Below, piece after piece: positions 37,399 through 46,045 of a stretch of DNA of 64,000 bases. Position 1 is the first letter of the stretch; each line of letters starts with the position of its first letter. The translations under genes and the position numbers were made by a program. The notes beneath the pieces are model-generated. The model was not told the origin of the DNA and did not search any database. It worked only from the letters and a program-made list of their open reading frames with translations. The stretch lies in the NCBI RefSeq assembly GCF_003046545.1, contig NZ_QAAA01000002.1, forward strand, positions 124,001 through 188,000, written 5' to 3'. Source of the stretch: Rhodovulum imhoffii. GTDB taxonomy: Bacteria > Pseudomonadota > Alphaproteobacteria > Rhodobacterales > Rhodobacteraceae.

Positions 37399-38366
37399 CA
37401 GTGCGTGCCGTGGTCCGGGGAGTCGGGCATTACCTGCCGGAACGTGTAGTCCCCAATTCCGAGTTCGAGAAAACGCTGGAAACGTCGGATGATTGGATTC
37501 GAAGCCGTTCCGGAATCGAACGGCGCCACCTCGCCGCCGAGGGAGAGACGACATCGGATCTCGCGGTGAACGCCGCGCGTGCCGCGCTGGCGGATGCCGG
37601 GCTGGAGGCCGACGGAATCGACGCCATCGTCCTCGCCACATCGACCGCGGACCTGACCTTCCCTTCCGCCGCCACGATGGTGCAGGCGGGGCTGGGCATG
37701 ACACACGGCTATGCCTTCGATGTTCAGGCCGTTTGCGCCGGATTCATCTTTGCGCTTTCGAACGCCAATGCCCTGATCGTTTCCGGCCAGGCCAAACGCG
37801 TGATGGTGATCGGCGCGGAAACCTTCAGCCGGATCATGGACTGGAGCGACCGGGGCACCTGTGTGCTGTTCGGCGATGGCGCGGGCGCGCTGATCCTCGA
37901 AGCCACTGAGGGCGGCGGCACCCCCGCCGACAGGGGGCTTCTGTCGATGGATCTCCACTCCGACGGCCGCTACAGGAATATCCTTTATGTCGATGGCGGC
38001 GTTTCGACCGGACAAACCGGATTCTTGCGGATGCAGGGCAAGGAAGTCTTCCGACACGCCGTTGAAAAACTGGCCCAAACCGCCCATGCTGCGCTGGACA
38101 AGGCCGGGCTGACCAATGAGGATGTGGATTGGCTGGTTCCCCACCAGGCAAACCTGCGGATCATCAAGGGCACCGCGCAGAAAATGCGCCTGAGCATGGA
38201 CAACGTGGTGGTGACCGTCCAGGACCACGGCAATACATCGGCGGCCTCGATTCCCCTGGCCCTGTCTGTGGGCAAGGCACGGGGGCAGATCAAACCGGGC
38301 AACCTGATCGTGACGGAGGCGATCGGGGGCGGGCTGGCGTGGGGCGCGGTTGTCCTGCGCTGGTAA
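37395..38366 (+). CDS. fabH: 3-oxoacyl-ACP synthase III
   Basis: A 323-residue condensing enzyme that starts fatty acid synthesis from acetyl-CoA and malonyl-ACP. The catalytic triad is visible: C114 in QAVCAGF, H250 in VPHQAN, N280 in DHGNTSAAS. ATG 37395 overlaps the plsX stop. The gene is followed by a 97-bp gap with a promoter for ihfA but no clear terminator. Confidence 0.97.
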   Translation: MTVRAVVRGVGHYLPERVVPNSEFEKTLETSDDWIRSRSGIERRHLAAEGETTSDLAVNAARAALADAGLEADGIDAIVLATSTADLTFPSAATMVQAGLGMTHGYAFDVQAVCAGFIFALSNANALIVSGQAKRVMVIGAETFSRIMDWSDRGTCVLFGDGAGALILEATEGGGTPADRGLLSMDLHSDGRYRNILYVDGGVSTGQTGFLRMQGKEVFRHAVEKLAQTAHAALDKAGLTNEDVDWLVPHQANLRIIKGTAQKMRLSMDNVVVTVQDHGNTSAASIPLALSVGKARGQIKPGNLIVTEAIGGGLAWGAVVLRW

Positions 38367-38402
38367 GAATTCGCTCAACTCCATACTTTTCATGCGTTTT
38401 TA

Positions 38403-38432
38403 TTGACTTGGTTTTCAATGTCCGCCCTAATG
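38403..38432 (+). promoter_or_regulatory. Candidate promoter of ihfA
   Basis: TTGACT (38403-38408) is followed at 18 nt by CTAATG (38427-38432). Transcription would begin near 38439, inside the palindrome described separately. Confidence 0.5.
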
Positions 38433-38449
38433 CACCGGGTGGCATTAGG
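38426..38449 (+). promoter_or_regulatory. 24-bp inverted repeat over the ihfA promoter
   Basis: CCTAATGC (38426-38433) and GCATTAGG (38442-38449) are perfect 8-bp arms around ACCGGGTG. The inner bases CACC/GGTG nearly extend the symmetry. It overlaps the likely -10 element and transcription start, as an operator would. It does not match the IHF consensus. Confidence 0.7.
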
Positions 38450-38463
38450 TGTAGGGGCTTGTA

Positions 38464-38766
38464 ATGACCGGAAAGACATTGACGCGCATCGACCTCAGCG
38501 AGGCCGTTTTCCGCGAAGTCGGGCTCTCTCGTAACGAGTCGGCACAATTGGTGGAAAGCGTCTTGCAACATATGTCCGATGCGCTGGTTCGCGGGGAGAC
38601 GGTAAAGATTTCCTCCTTCGGAACCTTCAGCGTCAGAGACAAGACCGCCCGCGTCGGTCGCAATCCCAAGACGGGCGAAGAAGTACCTATTCATCCCCGG
38701 CGCGTTCTGACCTTCCGCCCCTCGCATCTGATGAAAGACCGCGTGGCGGCTGGAAACCGCACCTAA
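38464..38766 (+). CDS. ihfA: Integration host factor alpha subunit
   Basis: A 100-residue HU/IHF-family DNA-bending protein. The [23 protein letters not shown] start (conserved in two helices) and the DNA-intercalating arm [23 protein letters not shown] with its tip proline identify IhfA rather than HU. AGGGG lies 7 nt before the ATG. With IhfB it bends DNA sharply at specific sites in promoters and origins. It is followed after 8 bp by a MerR-type regulator. Confidence 0.95.
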   Translation: MTGKTLTRIDLSEAVFREVGLSRNESAQLVESVLQHMSDALVRGETVKISSFGTFSVRDKTARVGRNPKTGEEVPIHPRRVLTFRPSHLMKDRVAAGNRT

Positions 38767-38774
38767 GCCACGTC

Positions 38775-39428
38775 ATGGCCAAATCGCCTGAAGCGTTTCG
38801 TACGATTTCCGAAGTGGCGGACTGGCTGGAGACACCTGCCCATGTCTTGCGCTTCTGGGAAAGCCGCTTCAGCCAAATCAAACCTCTCAAGCGTGCGGGA
38901 GGGCGGCGCTATTACCGCCCCTCGGACATGCTGCTGCTGGGGGGCATAAAGAAACTCTTGCACGACGATGGCATGACCATCCGCGGCGTGCAGAAAATTC
39001 TCCGGGAAAAGGGTGTGGGATATGTCAGCGGCATGTCGCCGTCACTGGATGGAACGCCCCCTCCCGAGCAGCAACGGGACCCGAGCCCGGCACCGCGCAC
39101 CGGAAACGCACCGCAGACGCACCGCCCTGTGGCCACGCCACAGCCAGAGGTGTTGCCACCGCCGCCGCCCGCAGCGCCCCCCCCGCACGACGCCCCGGAA
39201 ACGTCGCCGGCGCCAAAGCCCCGGCGCACTCTTGGCGAAGGGTTGCCCGCCACGGACCCGCAAGACGACGACCCGGCGTTCGAGCCGACCCGGCAGTTGC
39301 TGAACCAGCGCCTGTCTGCCCCCGAACTGCTCCCTGCCCTTTACCCGGCGGACAAGGATGCTCTTGTGGAAATTCTGCATCGGTTGCGCACCCTCCGTCG
39401 GGGCATGGAACGTGCGGAAACTCCGTGA
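38775..39428 (+). CDS. MerR-type regulator with proline-rich linker
   Basis: A 217-residue protein with an N-terminal MerR winged helix (about residues 8-75: [25 protein letters not shown], split across helices, and [19 protein letters not shown]). The usual effector-binding cysteines are absent. A long Pro/Ala/Gln-rich linker (about 95-155) leads to a helical C-terminus ([22 protein letters not shown]). It has no clear ribosome-binding site and is probably coupled to ihfA, 8 bp upstream. Linkage to ihfA is common in the order. Targets are unknown. Confidence 0.85.
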   Translation: MAKSPEAFRTISEVADWLETPAHVLRFWESRFSQIKPLKRAGGRRYYRPSDMLLLGGIKKLLHDDGMTIRGVQKILREKGVGYVSGMSPSLDGTPPPEQQRDPSPAPRTGNAPQTHRPVATPQPEVLPPPPPAAPPPHDAPETSPAPKPRRTLGEGLPATDPQDDDPAFEPTRQLLNQRLSAPELLPALYPADKDALVEILHRLRTLRRGMERAETP

Positions 39429-39457
39429 AAAGAATACCGCGCGCCCCGGATTTCCGC

Positions 39458-39486
39458 CTTGCCCTCCCCGGTGGAAATGGTATGTA
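39458..39486 (+). promoter_or_regulatory. Promoter of tRNA-Pro
   Basis: CTTGCC (39458-39463) and TATGTA (39481-39486) are 17 nt apart; the mature tRNA begins 12 nt past the -10 element. An imperfect inverted repeat, ATTTCCGCC (39450-39458) and GGTGGAAAT (39470-39478), covers the -35 and spacer. Confidence 0.55.
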
Positions 39487-39497
39487 ACTGCCCACGT

Positions 39498-39574
39498 CGG
39501 GCTATGGCGCAGCCTGGTAGCGCGTCCGTCTGGGGGACGGAAGGTCGCAGGTTCAAGTCCTGCTAGCCCGACCA
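39498..39574 (+). tRNA. tRNA-Pro (anticodon GGG)
   Basis: A 77-nt tRNA with encoded CCA end. The acceptor stem pairs CGGGCTA with TAGCCCG; the anticodon arm TCCGT-CTGGGGG-ACGGA places GGG at positions 34-36; the T loop GTTCAAGTC is standard. It has its own promoter and a strong terminator. Confidence 0.97.
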
Positions 39575-39585
39575 AAAGTTTCCTG

Positions 39586-39623
39586 ACCGCCCGCAGCCTT
39601 CCGGTTGCGGGCGGTGTGGTTTT
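39586..39623 (+). terminator. Rho-independent terminator of tRNA-Pro
   Basis: Arms 39586-39598 and 39603-39615 form a 13-bp stem (one G-U pair) closed by a TTCC tetraloop and followed by GTGGTTTT. It separates the tRNA from the dCTP deaminase gene. Confidence 0.85.
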
Positions 39624-39648
39624 CGCCACCCGCTTTCAAAGGGTTACG

Positions 39649-40728
39649 ATGACAGGCACCGGCGTTCTCCCCTCCCAGCAGATCAGGGCCATGTTCGAAG
39701 AGGCCCGGATTATCGTCGACATTCCCCTGGCGGAGGGGCAGATACAGCCCGCCTCTCTGGACCTGCGGCTGGGAACGGTCGCCTACCGTGTGCGGGCCTC
39801 TTTCCTCGCGGGATCGGGCCGCTCGGTGGCCGAACGCCTGTCACTGTTCGAGATGCACCGCATCGACCTCGGCGCCGGGGCGGTTTTGGAAAAGGGGTGC
39901 GTCTATGTCGTGCCCCTGATGGAACGCCTCGCTCTGCCCGGCGATATTCAGGCGGTTGCCAATGCCAAAAGCTCAACCGGGCGGCTGGATCTCCTGACCC
40001 GTACCATAACCGACGGTGGAACAGAATTCGATCGCATCCCGCCCGGATATACCGGCCCGCTATATGCCGAAATCTGCCCGCGCTCCTTTTCGGTACTGGT
40101 CCGGCCCGGCATGCGGCTGAACCAGATCCGTTTTCGCCGCGGGCAAGCCTTGCTCAGCGATACGGAACTGGCGCGACTGCACGCGGAAACCGGATTGGTC
40201 GCCGGCCCCGCCCTCATCTCGGAAGGGCTGGGTTTCTCCGTCGACCTGCGGCCCGGCGACAGCAGTCTCCTGGGGTATCGCGCCAAGCCCCATACAGGCG
40301 TGATCGACCTCGATCGTATCGGCGAGTACGATCCGGCTGCATTCTGGGAAGAGATTCACAGCGAAGAGGGACGGATCATCCTCGATCCCGGCGCGTTCTA
40401 CATTCTCGTCAGCCGCGAGGCCGTGCACATCCCCCCCGATTTTGCCGCTGAAATGGCGCCCTACCTGGCCATGGTGGGGGAGTTTCGCGTGCATTACGCA
40501 GGGTTCTTCGACCCCGGCTTCGGGCACGCCGCCGCAGGGGGCGCCGGATCCCGCGGCGTTCTGGAAGTCCGCTGCCACGAGGCGCCCTTCGTGCTGGAAC
40601 ACGGCCAGGTCGTAGGCCGCCTGGTCTATGAGCGCATGGCCGCGCGCCCCGATCACCTCTACGGCGCCGACCTGGCTTCGAATTATCAGGGCCAGGGCCT
40701 CAAGCTCAGCAAGCACTTCCGGGTTTAG
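39649..40728 (+). CDS. dcd: 2'-deoxycytidine 5'-triphosphate deaminase, long two-domain form
   Basis: A 359-residue protein related to dCTP deaminase, converting dCTP to dUTP. E. coli Dcd is 193 residues; this chain carries two Dcd-like halves. The first half has NAKSSTGRLDLLTRT and PPGYTGPLYAEICP, the second has AGFFDPGFG, GVLEVRCHEAPF and GRLVYERM; each retains a glutamate in the strand where the catalytic Glu sits. ATG 39649 follows AAGGG. It likely folds as a pseudo-dimer. Its TAG overlaps the stop of the next, oppositely oriented gene. Confidence 0.85.
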   Translation: MTGTGVLPSQQIRAMFEEARIIVDIPLAEGQIQPASLDLRLGTVAYRVRASFLAGSGRSVAERLSLFEMHRIDLGAGAVLEKGCVYVVPLMERLALPGDIQAVANAKSSTGRLDLLTRTITDGGTEFDRIPPGYTGPLYAEICPRSFSVLVRPGMRLNQIRFRRGQALLSDTELARLHAETGLVAGPALISEGLGFSVDLRPGDSSLLGYRAKPHTGVIDLDRIGEYDPAAFWEEIHSEEGRIILDPGAFYILVSREAVHIPPDFAAEMAPYLAMVGEFRVHYAGFFDPGFGHAAAGGAGSRGVLEVRCHEAPFVLEHGQVVGRLVYERMAARPDHLYGADLASNYQGQGLKLSKHFRV

Positions 40729-40943
40729 AAGCGCCCCATCCGGCGGGTGACACGCATGGCCTGCTTTGCTCGCTTGGCGGTTTCGCCCACCTGCGGGTTC
40801 GGCGCCCCCTGCGGCTCTTGCCCGGTGCCGCCCCGCTTGGATACAGCCCGGCTGGCGGCATTGATCCCGGCGTCAACCCCCTTGCCGACGACACGGCGCA
40901 TCAGCAGGCGGGTAACCATGTTCAATAGCTGATTGGCGTTCAT
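40725..40943 (-). CDS. Small basic protein of unknown function
   Basis: A 72-residue protein, MNANQLLNMVTRLLMRR at the N-terminus and ETAKRAKQAMRVTRRMGRF at the C-terminus, with an amphipathic, Arg/Lys-rich character and a Gly/Pro-rich middle. AGGAG lies 6 nt before ATG 40943, favouring this over the adjacent GTG at 40946. It sits directly downstream of scpB on the same strand (9-bp gap) where related genomes often carry tat genes or a similar small gene. I do not recognise a domain; the organised ribosome-binding site and codon pattern support a real gene. Confidence 0.7.
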   Translation of the reverse strand: MNANQLLNMVTRLLMRRVVGKGVDAGINAASRAVSKRGGTGQEPQGAPNPQVGETAKRAKQAMRVTRRMGRF

Positions 40944-40952
40944 CACGATCTC

Positions 40953-41585
40953 CTAGGCGTCATCCTCGAACATGTCGCCCTGCTCTTCTTCTTCCGCATC
41001 CTCGGGCAAGGCACCAGGGGGCGGACGGCTTTCCAATAGCCCGGCAGCACGAAGATCCTTCAGCCCCGGCAGGTCTCGTGCGCTTTCAAGACCGAAGTGA
41101 TCCAGAAAAGCCTCTGTCACGATGAAAGTCACCGGGCGTCCCGGCGTCATCCTGCGCCGTCCGAAGCGGATCCACTCCATCTCCAGAAGCTGATCGATGG
41201 TGCCCCGGCTGACCGAAACTCCCCGGATTTCCTCGATTTCCGCACGCGTTACAGGTTGATGGTAGGCAATGATGGCCAGCGTTTCAATAGCGGCACGGCT
41301 AAGCTTACGTGTTTCAACGGTTTCTTTTTGCATCAGAAAGCCCAGGTCCGGCGCGGTGCGAATGGCCCAGGCCTCCCCGACACGGACAACCTGCACGCCC
41401 CGGCCTTCGTAGCGTTTGCGCAGATGCGCCAGTGCCTGCGCCGCGTCGCTGCCATGGGGCATACGCGCGTTGAGATCCGCCACACGGACAGGCTCGGCAC
41501 TGGCGAAAAGGATCGCCTCGACCATGCGCTCCTGTTCGACCGGGGGCGGCGCTTCGAACAGGCTTTCTTCCGGCGGCTCTGCCAT
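40953..41585 (-). CDS. scpB: Segregation and condensation protein B
   Basis: A 210-residue winged-helix kleisin-interacting protein of the SMC-ScpAB complex. Motifs VEAILFASAEPV, LSRAAIETLAIIAYHQPVTRAEIEEIRGV and RPVTFIVTEAFLDHFGL are characteristic. It overlaps scpA by 1 nt at ATGA. The acidic C-terminus (EDAEEEEQGDMFEDD) is common. Confidence 0.94.
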   Translation of the reverse strand: MAEPPEESLFEAPPPVEQERMVEAILFASAEPVRVADLNARMPHGSDAAQALAHLRKRYEGRGVQVVRVGEAWAIRTAPDLGFLMQKETVETRKLSRAAIETLAIIAYHQPVTRAEIEEIRGVSVSRGTIDQLLEMEWIRFGRRRMTPGRPVTFIVTEAFLDHFGLESARDLPGLKDLRAAGLLESRPPPGALPEDAEEEEQGDMFEDDA

Positions 41586-42370
41586 CAGTTCCCTTTCCTG
41601 CGGATTTCGATCGGGGCGAACATGTCACTCTGGCGGATATCAAGCGCCCCCTGCTTGGCCAGTTCCAGCGAGGCCGCGAAATGCGCCGCCGTCGCGGACC
41701 GGCGTCTGACCGGGTCATTCCCCCAGCCCTCGGGCAGCCAATGGGCCAGATCCACCCAGTCCCCCGCGAACCGGATCAGGCCCCGCATGCGTTCCAAAGC
41801 CTCTTCCATCGTGTAAACCGCATCGCGGTCCATGACATAGGGGCGAAATTCATCGCGGGTGCGCAGGCGCGCATAGGCCTGCATCAGATCCAGTAGCGTC
41901 GCGGTAAACCGCACAGTCCGGATGCGGGTGACGTCTTCGGGGATGCCGCGCGCGAAGAAATCCCGCCCCATCTGATCCCGCGCCATCAGCCGGGCGGCCA
42001 CGCCCCTCATGGCCTCCAGCCGCTCCAGCTGGAATGCCAGATGCGCGGCCAGATCCTCCCCCGAGGGACCTTCATCCGCCGGATCGGGCGGCAGCAGCAG
42101 GCGCGATTTCAAAAACGCCAGCCACGCCGCCATCACGAGATAATCGGCGGCGAGTTCGATCCGCAGACGCTTGGCCTCTTCGACAAACGCGAGGTATTGC
42201 CGTGCCAGATCCAGGATCGAAATCTTGCGCAGATCCACCTTCTGGCTACGCGCGAGGTTCAGCAAAAGGTCCAACGGCCCTTCGAACCCATCCACATCGA
42301 CAATCAACGCCTCGGCGGCGAGGCGTTCGTTGACCGAAAGCAGACTGGGCTGAGTCTCATCCATGGGCAT
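41585..42370 (-). CDS. scpA: Segregation and condensation protein A
   Basis: A 261-residue kleisin that bridges SMC heads during chromosome segregation. The VDVDGFEGPLDLLLNLARSQKVDLRKISI segment (split into its two conserved helices), QYLAFVEEAKR and YLVMAAWLAFLKSRLLLP identify the family. The start is either 42370 or 42364 (six nucleotides apart); neither has a clear ribosome-binding site and both overlap the end of nagZ, so translation is probably coupled. Confidence 0.92.
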   Translation of the reverse strand: MPMDETQPSLLSVNERLAAEALIVDVDGFEGPLDLLLNLARSQKVDLRKISILDLARQYLAFVEEAKRLRIELAADYLVMAAWLAFLKSRLLLPPDPADEGPSGEDLAAHLAFQLERLEAMRGVAARLMARDQMGRDFFARGIPEDVTRIRTVRFTATLLDLMQAYARLRTRDEFRPYVMDRDAVYTMEEALERMRGLIRFAGDWVDLAHWLPEGWGNDPVRRRSATAAHFAASLELAKQGALDIRQSDMFAPIEIRRKGN

Positions 42371-43367
42371 GGGGGCGGAGTATAGCGCAAAGCTCGGCCT
42401 CCATCTGCCCCAAATCGGCGTCATCGACAGGCTGGCGCCGGTCCAGCGCATTGTACGCCCGACGCACGGCATCGGCCTGCAGGGGGCCGGCTTCGGCGGC
42501 GATCTGTTGCATCTCGTTCAGGTTACCATTGCAATGCAAAACCACATCGCAGCCCGCATCCAGCGCCGCGCGGGTGCGCACGGCCAGACTGCCGCGCAGC
42601 GCCTCCATGGAGAGGTCATCGCTCATCAACAGGCCGTCAAAGCCGATCTCTTCGCGGATCAATCGTATCCCCGCCGGCGAGACGGTCACCGGCGCGCACG
42701 GATCGATCGCATCAAAAACGATATGCGCGGTCATCGCCATCGGCAGATCCGCCAATGCGCGAAACGGGGCGAAATCTTCCTCCAGGGCCGAGCGCGGGGC
42801 GGAAACACGAGGCAGGTCCAGGTGGCTGTCCACAACCGCACGACCATGGCCGGGAATGTGCTTGAGCACCGGCAGAACGCCACCGGCCAGCAACCCTTCC
42901 GCAGTGGCACGGGCCCCCGCGATGACAGTGGCCGCATCAAACCCGTAACACCGGTTTTTCAGAATCTTGTGGGTTTCCGGACGGGCCACATCGGCCAGCG
43001 GCGCACAGTTGACATCGAGTCCGACCGCGCGCAGTTCCGCCGCGATCAGGCGGTTGCGCAAATAAAGAACGCGTGCGGCCTGTTGACCGGCGGCAAGGGC
43101 CTGTTCAAGCGCGGGCAGCCAGGCACGCCAATGCGGCGGCCCCATGCGCTGCACGCGTCCCCCTTCCTGATCGATCAGGATCGGGGCCTCATGTCCCGCA
43201 ACGGTCCGCAAATCAGACGTCAGGCGTCGGACCTGCCCGGGCGTTTCGATGTTGCGGGCGAACAGGATGAACCCGAAAGGGCGCAGGTCGGCGAAGAATG
43301 CCGCCTCCTCCACACTCAGGGACGGTCCCGCGCAGCCAAGGATACAGGCTGCGGCAGCGCCGCTCAC
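42357..43367 (-). CDS. nagZ: Beta-N-acetylhexosaminidase (peptidoglycan recycling)
   Basis: A 336-residue glycoside hydrolase family 3 enzyme removing N-acetylglucosamine from anhydromuropeptides in the cytosol. The signature KHIPGHGRAVVDSHLDLPRV, the LIDQEGGRVQRM opening and FDGLLMSDDLSMEAL with the nucleophile Asp are visible. The start GTG 43367 overlaps the SPOR gene's stop as GTGA; an earlier GTG at 43388 is less likely. The product affects AmpC beta-lactamase signalling in other bacteria. Confidence 0.93.
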   Translation of the reverse strand: MSGAAAACILGCAGPSLSVEEAAFFADLRPFGFILFARNIETPGQVRRLTSDLRTVAGHEAPILIDQEGGRVQRMGPPHWRAWLPALEQALAAGQQAARVLYLRNRLIAAELRAVGLDVNCAPLADVARPETHKILKNRCYGFDAATVIAGARATAEGLLAGGVLPVLKHIPGHGRAVVDSHLDLPRVSAPRSALEEDFAPFRALADLPMAMTAHIVFDAIDPCAPVTVSPAGIRLIREEIGFDGLLMSDDLSMEALRGSLAVRTRAALDAGCDVVLHCNGNLNEMQQIAAEAGPLQADAVRRAYNALDRRQPVDDADLGQMEAELCAILRPHAHG

Positions 43368-44179
43368 CGTGCCACCAGCGGGATGCACTCTGCCCCATCG
43401 GCCTTGAGCGCCTCACACATCCGCCGCGCGGCGTCGATATCGGAAAACCCCGAAGCGCGCAGGCGGAACATTTGCCCACTGCTGGCCTCGGCCGCCAAGA
43501 CCACACGGGTCTTGCCGTACAGGAAACTTTCGAAACGGTCGCTGAGCCGGTCCCAGTCCAGCCGCGCGAGATCGCGGGACGGATAGGTGCCAAGCTGTAC
43601 CAAAGGCGTACCGGGGGCGATCCGCACCGCGTCCACTTCCTCCGGCGCAGTCGGGGTCAGCGCCGCAGTCGCAGAAGCCAGCGCAAGCCGCACGGCCAGG
43701 TCGCCCTCCGGCCGGGCCGCCGGCCGTGGGGACCGGACCACGCCGGGAACGGTCACCGGCACATCGGGAAGCCTGGCCGCCTCCTCCGTGGCGGGGGTTG
43801 CGCCCAGTTCCGGTTCGGGGCGCAGCGCAGGGCGCGGCATGTCTTCGTCCGTCAGGGCTGCGGGCGCGGGCGCCAGAGCCAGCTGGTCCGCAGGCGGCGC
43901 GGCCTGCCCCTCGGCGACGACGCGGTTCACGGCCAGCCCCTGATGGGGCGCCATCTCTCCCCCCGGATCGTCCGGGGCGACACGCGCCGGGCCTTCGAGA
44001 GCCTGGATAACCGGAACCCCGGTCACATCGCGTTTGACAAGCTGGTATCCCCACACCGTCACCCCGACCGCGAGGACGATCGATGTCGCCCCCCCGGCCC
44101 AGTTCATCATCCGTGCAAGGGTGGCGCGCCACGGCACACGCGGCCCCCACGCCCCTCCATCGTAATCAATTTCCGCCAT
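43364..44179 (-). CDS. SPOR-domain protein, membrane-anchored
   Basis: A 271-residue protein with a short cytoplasmic head, one membrane helix (about residues 26-46), a long Pro/Ala-rich periplasmic linker (about 60-185) and a C-terminal SPOR domain (about 195-270; LVQLGTYPSRDLARLDWDRLSDRF, split over its strands, and FRLRASGFSDIDAARRMCEAL). SPOR domains bind peptide-free glycan at division sites. ATG 44179 has AGG 7 nt upstream. Its position between argS and nagZ is conserved in the order. Confidence 0.87.
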   Translation of the reverse strand: MAEIDYDGGAWGPRVPWRATLARMMNWAGGATSIVLAVGVTVWGYQLVKRDVTGVPVIQALEGPARVAPDDPGGEMAPHQGLAVNRVVAEGQAAPPADQLALAPAPAALTDEDMPRPALRPEPELGATPATEEAARLPDVPVTVPGVVRSPRPAARPEGDLAVRLALASATAALTPTAPEEVDAVRIAPGTPLVQLGTYPSRDLARLDWDRLSDRFESFLYGKTRVVLAAEASSGQMFRLRASGFSDIDAARRMCEALKADGAECIPLVAR

Positions 44180-44249
44180 TTTCTGCCTCGCTGCCCGAGG
44201 GCGGCGCATACCGCCCGAAGTCTTGCCGGCCCCGGTGCGGCGCTTGTTT

Positions 44250-45995
44250 TCAGCGCATTTCCTGTACCGGGGTTACACCAAGAATACCAAGACCGGCGGA
44301 AATAACAACGGCCACGGCCCGTGCCAGCGCGATTTTGGACTGGCTCGCGGCAGCATTCCCCTCTTGCAGGAACCGCAGGTCCGGCATGTCGTTGCCCCGG
44401 TTCCAAAGAGCATGCAGGTCGGAGGCAAGTTCGTAAAGGTAGAACGCAACCCGGTGGGGCTCGTGCCCGCGGGCGGCAACCTCTACAAGGCGCGGCCACT
44501 CGGCCAGCTTCTTCGCGACGGTCAGCTCGGCTTCATGGACCAGGCCGGACAGGTCGGCCGCCTCCAGCGTGGCATCGTCGACGGTAATCCCGGCCCCGTC
44601 CGCCTTGCGCAACACGCTGCACACCCGCGCATGGGCATACTGGACGTAAAAGACGGGGTTCTCCCGCGACTGCTCCAGAACCTTGTCGAAATCGAAATCC
44701 AGCGGTGCATCGTTCTTGCGGGTCAGCATGACAAAGCGGGTCACATCCGGGCCGACCTGATCCACGACATCGCGCAGCGTGACGAACGTCCCGGCGCGCT
44801 TGCTCATCTTGAAAGGGGCGCAGTTCTTGTACAGCTTGACAAGCTGAGTCAGCTTGATATCCAGCGGCACCCGCCCGTCCGAAAGCGCCGAAACCGCAGC
44901 CTTCATCCGCTTGACATAGCCGCCGTGGTCGGCACCGAATACATCGATCAGCGCGTCGTATCCACGGGTGATCTTGTCATAGTGGTAGGCGATGTCAGGG
45001 GCGAAATAGGTCCATGCGCCGTCCGATTTCTTCACCGGACGGTCGACATCGTCCCCATGGGCGGTAGCGCGGAACAGCGTTTGCACGCGCGGTTCCCAAT
45101 CTTCCGGCATCTTGCCCTTCGGGGGGTCAAGAACACCCTCATAGATCAGCCCCTTGTCGGACAGCGTTGCCAGCGCCGCCTCGATGCGGCCGGTCCCGTA
45201 AAGCGATTTTTCCGAGAAGAACCTGTCCATCGTGACGCCGAGCGCGGACAGGTCGTCACGGATCAGATCCAGCATCCGCCCGGTGGCGAATTCGCGGATA
45301 TCGGCCAGCCAGTCGGCCTCCGGTTTGTCGATATAGGCCTCGCCCACCTCGTCTTTCAGCGCCTGCCCGACCTCGATCAGGTAATCGCCGGGATAGGTGC
45401 CGTCCTCGAATTCGACGCTCTGGCCGTGGGCTTCGAGGTAGCGCAGGTAAACCGACCGTGCCAGCACATCGACCTGGGCACCGCCGTCATTGATATAGTA
45501 TTCCCGCGTGACGTCATGACCCGCATATTCCAACAGATTGGCCAGCGCATCCCCGAACACCGCGCCACGGGTATGCCCGACATGGAGCGGGCCGGTCGGA
45601 TTGGCGGAGACATATTCGACATTGACCTTCCGCCCGCCGCCCGCCGCCGGTCGGCCGAACCCCGCACCCTCCCCAAGAACGTTGCGCACCACATCCTGCC
45701 ACACCGTGGGCGCAAGACGCAGATTGATGAAACCCGGCCCGGCCACCTCCGCCAGCGCGACACGCGGATCGGACGCAAGCCGTACCGCCAGCGCATCCGC
45801 GATGTCGCGCGGTTTCTGCCCGGCGGGCCTGGCCAGCACCATCGCCGCGTTGGTGGCCATGTCGCCATGGGCGGGGTCGCGGGGCGGCTCCACCGCGACG
45901 TTGTCAAAGGCCAGACCCTTGGGCAGCGTACCTTCGGCCTGCATCCGGCCCAGGCTTTCGATCACCAGCCCATGCATATCGGTGAAAAGGTTCAT
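44250..45995 (-). CDS. argS: Arginyl-tRNA synthetase
   Basis: A 581-residue class I synthetase charging tRNA-Arg. HIGH-type motif [12 protein letters not shown] (about residue 132), KMSK motif in [14 protein letters not shown], and the C-terminal anticodon-binding DALR domain are seen. ATG 45995 is preceded by AAAGGAAGGA. Downstream, before the SPOR gene, GGGCGG (44199-44204) and CCGCCC (44211-44216) form a hairpin without a T-run. Confidence 0.97.
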   Translation of the reverse strand: MNLFTDMHGLVIESLGRMQAEGTLPKGLAFDNVAVEPPRDPAHGDMATNAAMVLARPAGQKPRDIADALAVRLASDPRVALAEVAGPGFINLRLAPTVWQDVVRNVLGEGAGFGRPAAGGGRKVNVEYVSANPTGPLHVGHTRGAVFGDALANLLEYAGHDVTREYYINDGGAQVDVLARSVYLRYLEAHGQSVEFEDGTYPGDYLIEVGQALKDEVGEAYIDKPEADWLADIREFATGRMLDLIRDDLSALGVTMDRFFSEKSLYGTGRIEAALATLSDKGLIYEGVLDPPKGKMPEDWEPRVQTLFRATAHGDDVDRPVKKSDGAWTYFAPDIAYHYDKITRGYDALIDVFGADHGGYVKRMKAAVSALSDGRVPLDIKLTQLVKLYKNCAPFKMSKRAGTFVTLRDVVDQVGPDVTRFVMLTRKNDAPLDFDFDKVLEQSRENPVFYVQYAHARVCSVLRKADGAGITVDDATLEAADLSGLVHEAELTVAKKLAEWPRLVEVAARGHEPHRVAFYLYELASDLHALWNRGNDMPDLRFLQEGNAAASQSKIALARAVAVVISAGLGILGVTPVQEMR

Positions 45996-46045
45996 GCTTG
46001 TCCTTCCTTTCCGTTGCGGGCGGTTTAACACCGGGCGCAACGGCG

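Noticed and set aside
39120-39240. Proline-codon-rich stretch as a DNA repeat
   Set aside because: It is the coding sequence for the MerR protein's disordered linker, without any repeated unit.
44223-46028. Very long open frame on the plus strand, antisense to argS (and similar long antisense frames over pepA, the CPA antiporter, mmsA and mlaF/mlaE)
   Set aside because: High GC at third codon positions leaves long stop-free antisense frames. The products have low-complexity Arg/His/Gly/Gln composition, no ribosome-binding sites, and the genes below them have full catalytic motifs.
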